Shown here one piece after another: positions 62,910 to 64,000 of a DNA stretch of 64,000 bases; the first letter of the stretch is position 1; every line of letters starts with the position of its first letter. This DNA is from Nocardiopsis sp. FIRDI 009 (GTDB lineage: Bacteria; Actinomycetota; Actinomycetes; Streptosporangiales; Streptosporangiaceae), in assembly GCF_003386285.1 (NCBI RefSeq), contig NZ_QPNC01000015.1:186001-250000 (forward strand), written 5' to 3'. Below the pieces are notes generated by a model. That model made no database searches. It saw nothing but the letters and a program-made list of their open reading frames with translations, and was not told the origin of the DNA. Made by a program: the position numbers and the translations under genes.

Positions 62910-63260
62910 ATGGGCAAGGGGAAGGTCGCGAGTGCCCTGGTCGCGGGGTTCGCGGTCCCGGCCCTGGTGTTCGGCGTGCCGTCGGTCGCGATGGCCCAGA
63001 GCAACGACTACGGCGGCCAGCCCGCCAGCCAGCAGAGCGGTATGTCGCTCCGCCAGGGGAGCGACAGCCCCGAGAGCGGCGGCGACTTCCGTGGCGGTGA
63101 CCGGCATGGCGACCGGCACGACCACGGCAAGTTCAGGCACGGGAGCGTCAAGTTCCACCACCACGGACACGTCCACTACGGCTACCACTACCACTGCCAC
63201 GATCACTGGCACTGGTACGGCTACCACGACCACTGCCACGGCTACGGCCATCACCGCTGA
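62910..63260 (+). CDS. Secreted histidine-rich protein
   Basis: 116 residues from the ATG at 62910 (GAAAGGGGGG upstream). Signal peptide MGKGKVASALVAGFAVPAL, cleavage near AMAQS. The mature part begins Ser/Gln-rich and ends in a dense His/Tyr/Trp segment (HGHVHYGYHYHCHDHWHWYG), with two Cys. About one residue in four is His in the second half. Extracellular metal binding is likely. The signal peptide matches members 1-4 in pattern (VAGFA-P-L-FG-PS-A). Confidence 0.82.
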   Translation: MGKGKVASALVAGFAVPALVFGVPSVAMAQSNDYGGQPASQQSGMSLRQGSDSPESGGDFRGGDRHGDRHDHGKFRHGSVKFHHHGHVHYGYHYHCHDHWHWYGYHDHCHGYGHHR

Positions 63261-63882
63261 AGACGCGTCGTGCGCCCACGCCGGCGCACACGCGACCGAG
63301 GAGGCCCCGTCCGACGGGGCCTCCTCCCATGTCCGACCACCGCCCCGCCGACCACCCGCGCCCGCGCTCTCGGCCCCTTCCCGGCGCGAGGAGCGTCAGG
63401 CACACAACACGCCACTCCACCTTCTGGCAAACAATACATACAACTCAAAAAGGAGAAATGCCTACAGCCTGGAGGGGGTTTTCCTGAATAGGGGAAAGGC
63501 CGCACGCGCCCCGGTCACGGGACTCGCGACCTCCGGCACTGGCGTCGGGTGCGCCGTCGGTCGCGGTGGCGGCCGGACAGTCCGGCCCTCGGTCGCCGCC
63601 CGGCAGGAGGCCGCGTCGGCCGGGGCCACGTCGCCCAGCCACCAGCGGCGCCACCACGGCCACGGGCATCGCGGACTCCACCACACGAGCTTCCACCACG
63701 GTGGACACCACCGCTGGGGACACGCCAGGCGGCGGCACCGCTCGACAGCGGCTCGGAACCGGGCGGGGCGTCCTCCCGGCGCAACTCCATAGACATGACT
63801 ATTCGCACTCCACGCCCTCCGCCTCGGCGGAGGACCGGGAGCGGTCAGGCGTCGTTGACGGCCTGGGGAGGAGGAGCCGCCC
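63261..63882. other. Intergenic holding a decayed family member
   Basis: 622 bases. Contains the pseudogene at 63484-63792 and a short upstream AT-rich stretch (63410-63480) likely to be its former promoter. Confidence 0.6.
63484..63792 (+). pseudogene. Frameshifted relative of the His-rich secreted gene
   Basis: Aligns with the gene at 62910: a GGAGGGGGTTTTC ribosome binding site is kept but the start is CTG instead of ATG. The frame gives GKAARAPVTGLATSG, then a +1 shift gives ALASGAPSVAVAA (compare ALVFGVPSVAMA), and a return to the first frame gives the His-rich HQRRHHGHGHRGLHH. So there are at least two compensating frameshifts and a lost start. Confidence 0.7.
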
Positions 63883-64000
63883 ATGAGCACGAGGACGATC
63901 GCCGGTGCCCTGATCGTGGGGTTCGCGGCCCCGGTTCTGGCGTTCGGCGCACCGTCGGTCGCGACCGACGTCCAGTCCGCAGGACCGGTCGTCGCCCAGC
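63883..64000 (+). CDS. Small secreted protein, N-terminal part only
   Basis: Runs off the right edge after 39 codons. ATG with GAGGAGGAG upstream; signal peptide MSTRTIAGALIVGFAAPVL, then AFGAPSVATDV. The same signal-peptide pattern as the other array members, so the array continues beyond the window. Confidence 0.75.
   Translation, partial: MSTRTIAGALIVGFAAPVLAFGAPSVATDVQSAGPVVAQ

Overview
The window looks like chromosome from a high-GC actinomycete, most probably Nocardiopsis or a close relative. This rests on very high GC with GC-rich third codon positions, frequent GTG/TTG starts with GGAGG-type ribosome binding sites, a streptogrisin-type secreted protease, WhiJ/DUF397-type regulatory genes, a sortase-anchored wall protein and actinobacterial gene order (galU, glp/moeA, moaC, mogA, GNAT, glpR/sepX). 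No insertion sequence, prophage or CRISPR array was found. The organism is an inference; no rRNA gene is present.

Positions 1-2300 are clearly lower in GC and carry a large truncated ESX-type (WXG100-like) protein and a small helical partner. From 2.6 to 5.6 kb there are two anti-sigma-factor-like ATP-binding proteins, a WhiJ-like XRE regulator with DUF397 partner, and paired palindromic operators. 5.7-6.7 kb is a secreted protein with a long Ser/Thr alternating stretch. 7.2-11.2 kb is the minus-strand operon alr, tsaE, tsaB, rimI, tsaD (cell wall D-alanine and t6A tRNA modification). 11.3-18.6 kb holds a DUF6069 protein, a free-standing SecD-P1-like protein, a Tat-exported beta-carbonic anhydrase, a PaaR-like TetR regulator, an MHYT sensor, rsgA and tatD. 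18.6-28.4 kb is housekeeping: metG, a fused secDF, AIM24, rsmI, a protein O-mannosyltransferase, a cold-shock protein and tatB. 28.6-33.8 kb has a membrane protein behind a possible Trp-containing leader peptide, a NarL-type response regulator, a TetR repressor, a methyltransferase, tRNA-Ala and glpR/sepX.

34.2-42.5 kb is the molybdopterin/division block (GNAT, mogA, moaC, moeA/glp, galU) followed by 5-formyl-THF cyclo-ligase, an FmdB-like zinc ribbon, a SAF-domain protein, mscL and a wall carboxypeptidase. tRNA-Arg(CCT) and a cardiolipin-synthase-like protein follow. 45.7-53.4 kb is a tightly coupled STM4015-STM4011 operon: two leucine-rich STM4015 paralogues, a 54-residue peptide, an ATP-grasp protein, a phosphatase-superfamily hydrolase, two radical SAM enzymes and a HAD phosphatase. 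Its biological role is, as far as I know, undefined. 53.4-56.5 kb has a DUF2087 protein, fdhD, a gamma-glutamylcyclotransferase-like protein and the secreted protease.

57-64 kb is the most unusual region. It is an array of small exported Gly/His-rich proteins with nearly identical signal peptides, four of which share a C-terminal 'AGPxGA...FSFA' motif. It also contains two equal-length Crp/Fnr paralogues, a sortase substrate and a decayed family member. Six copies of a 16-bp dyad (TGTCR-N6-YGACM) lie upstream of these genes. I read this as a Crp/Fnr-controlled cell-surface module that I do not recognise as a described system.
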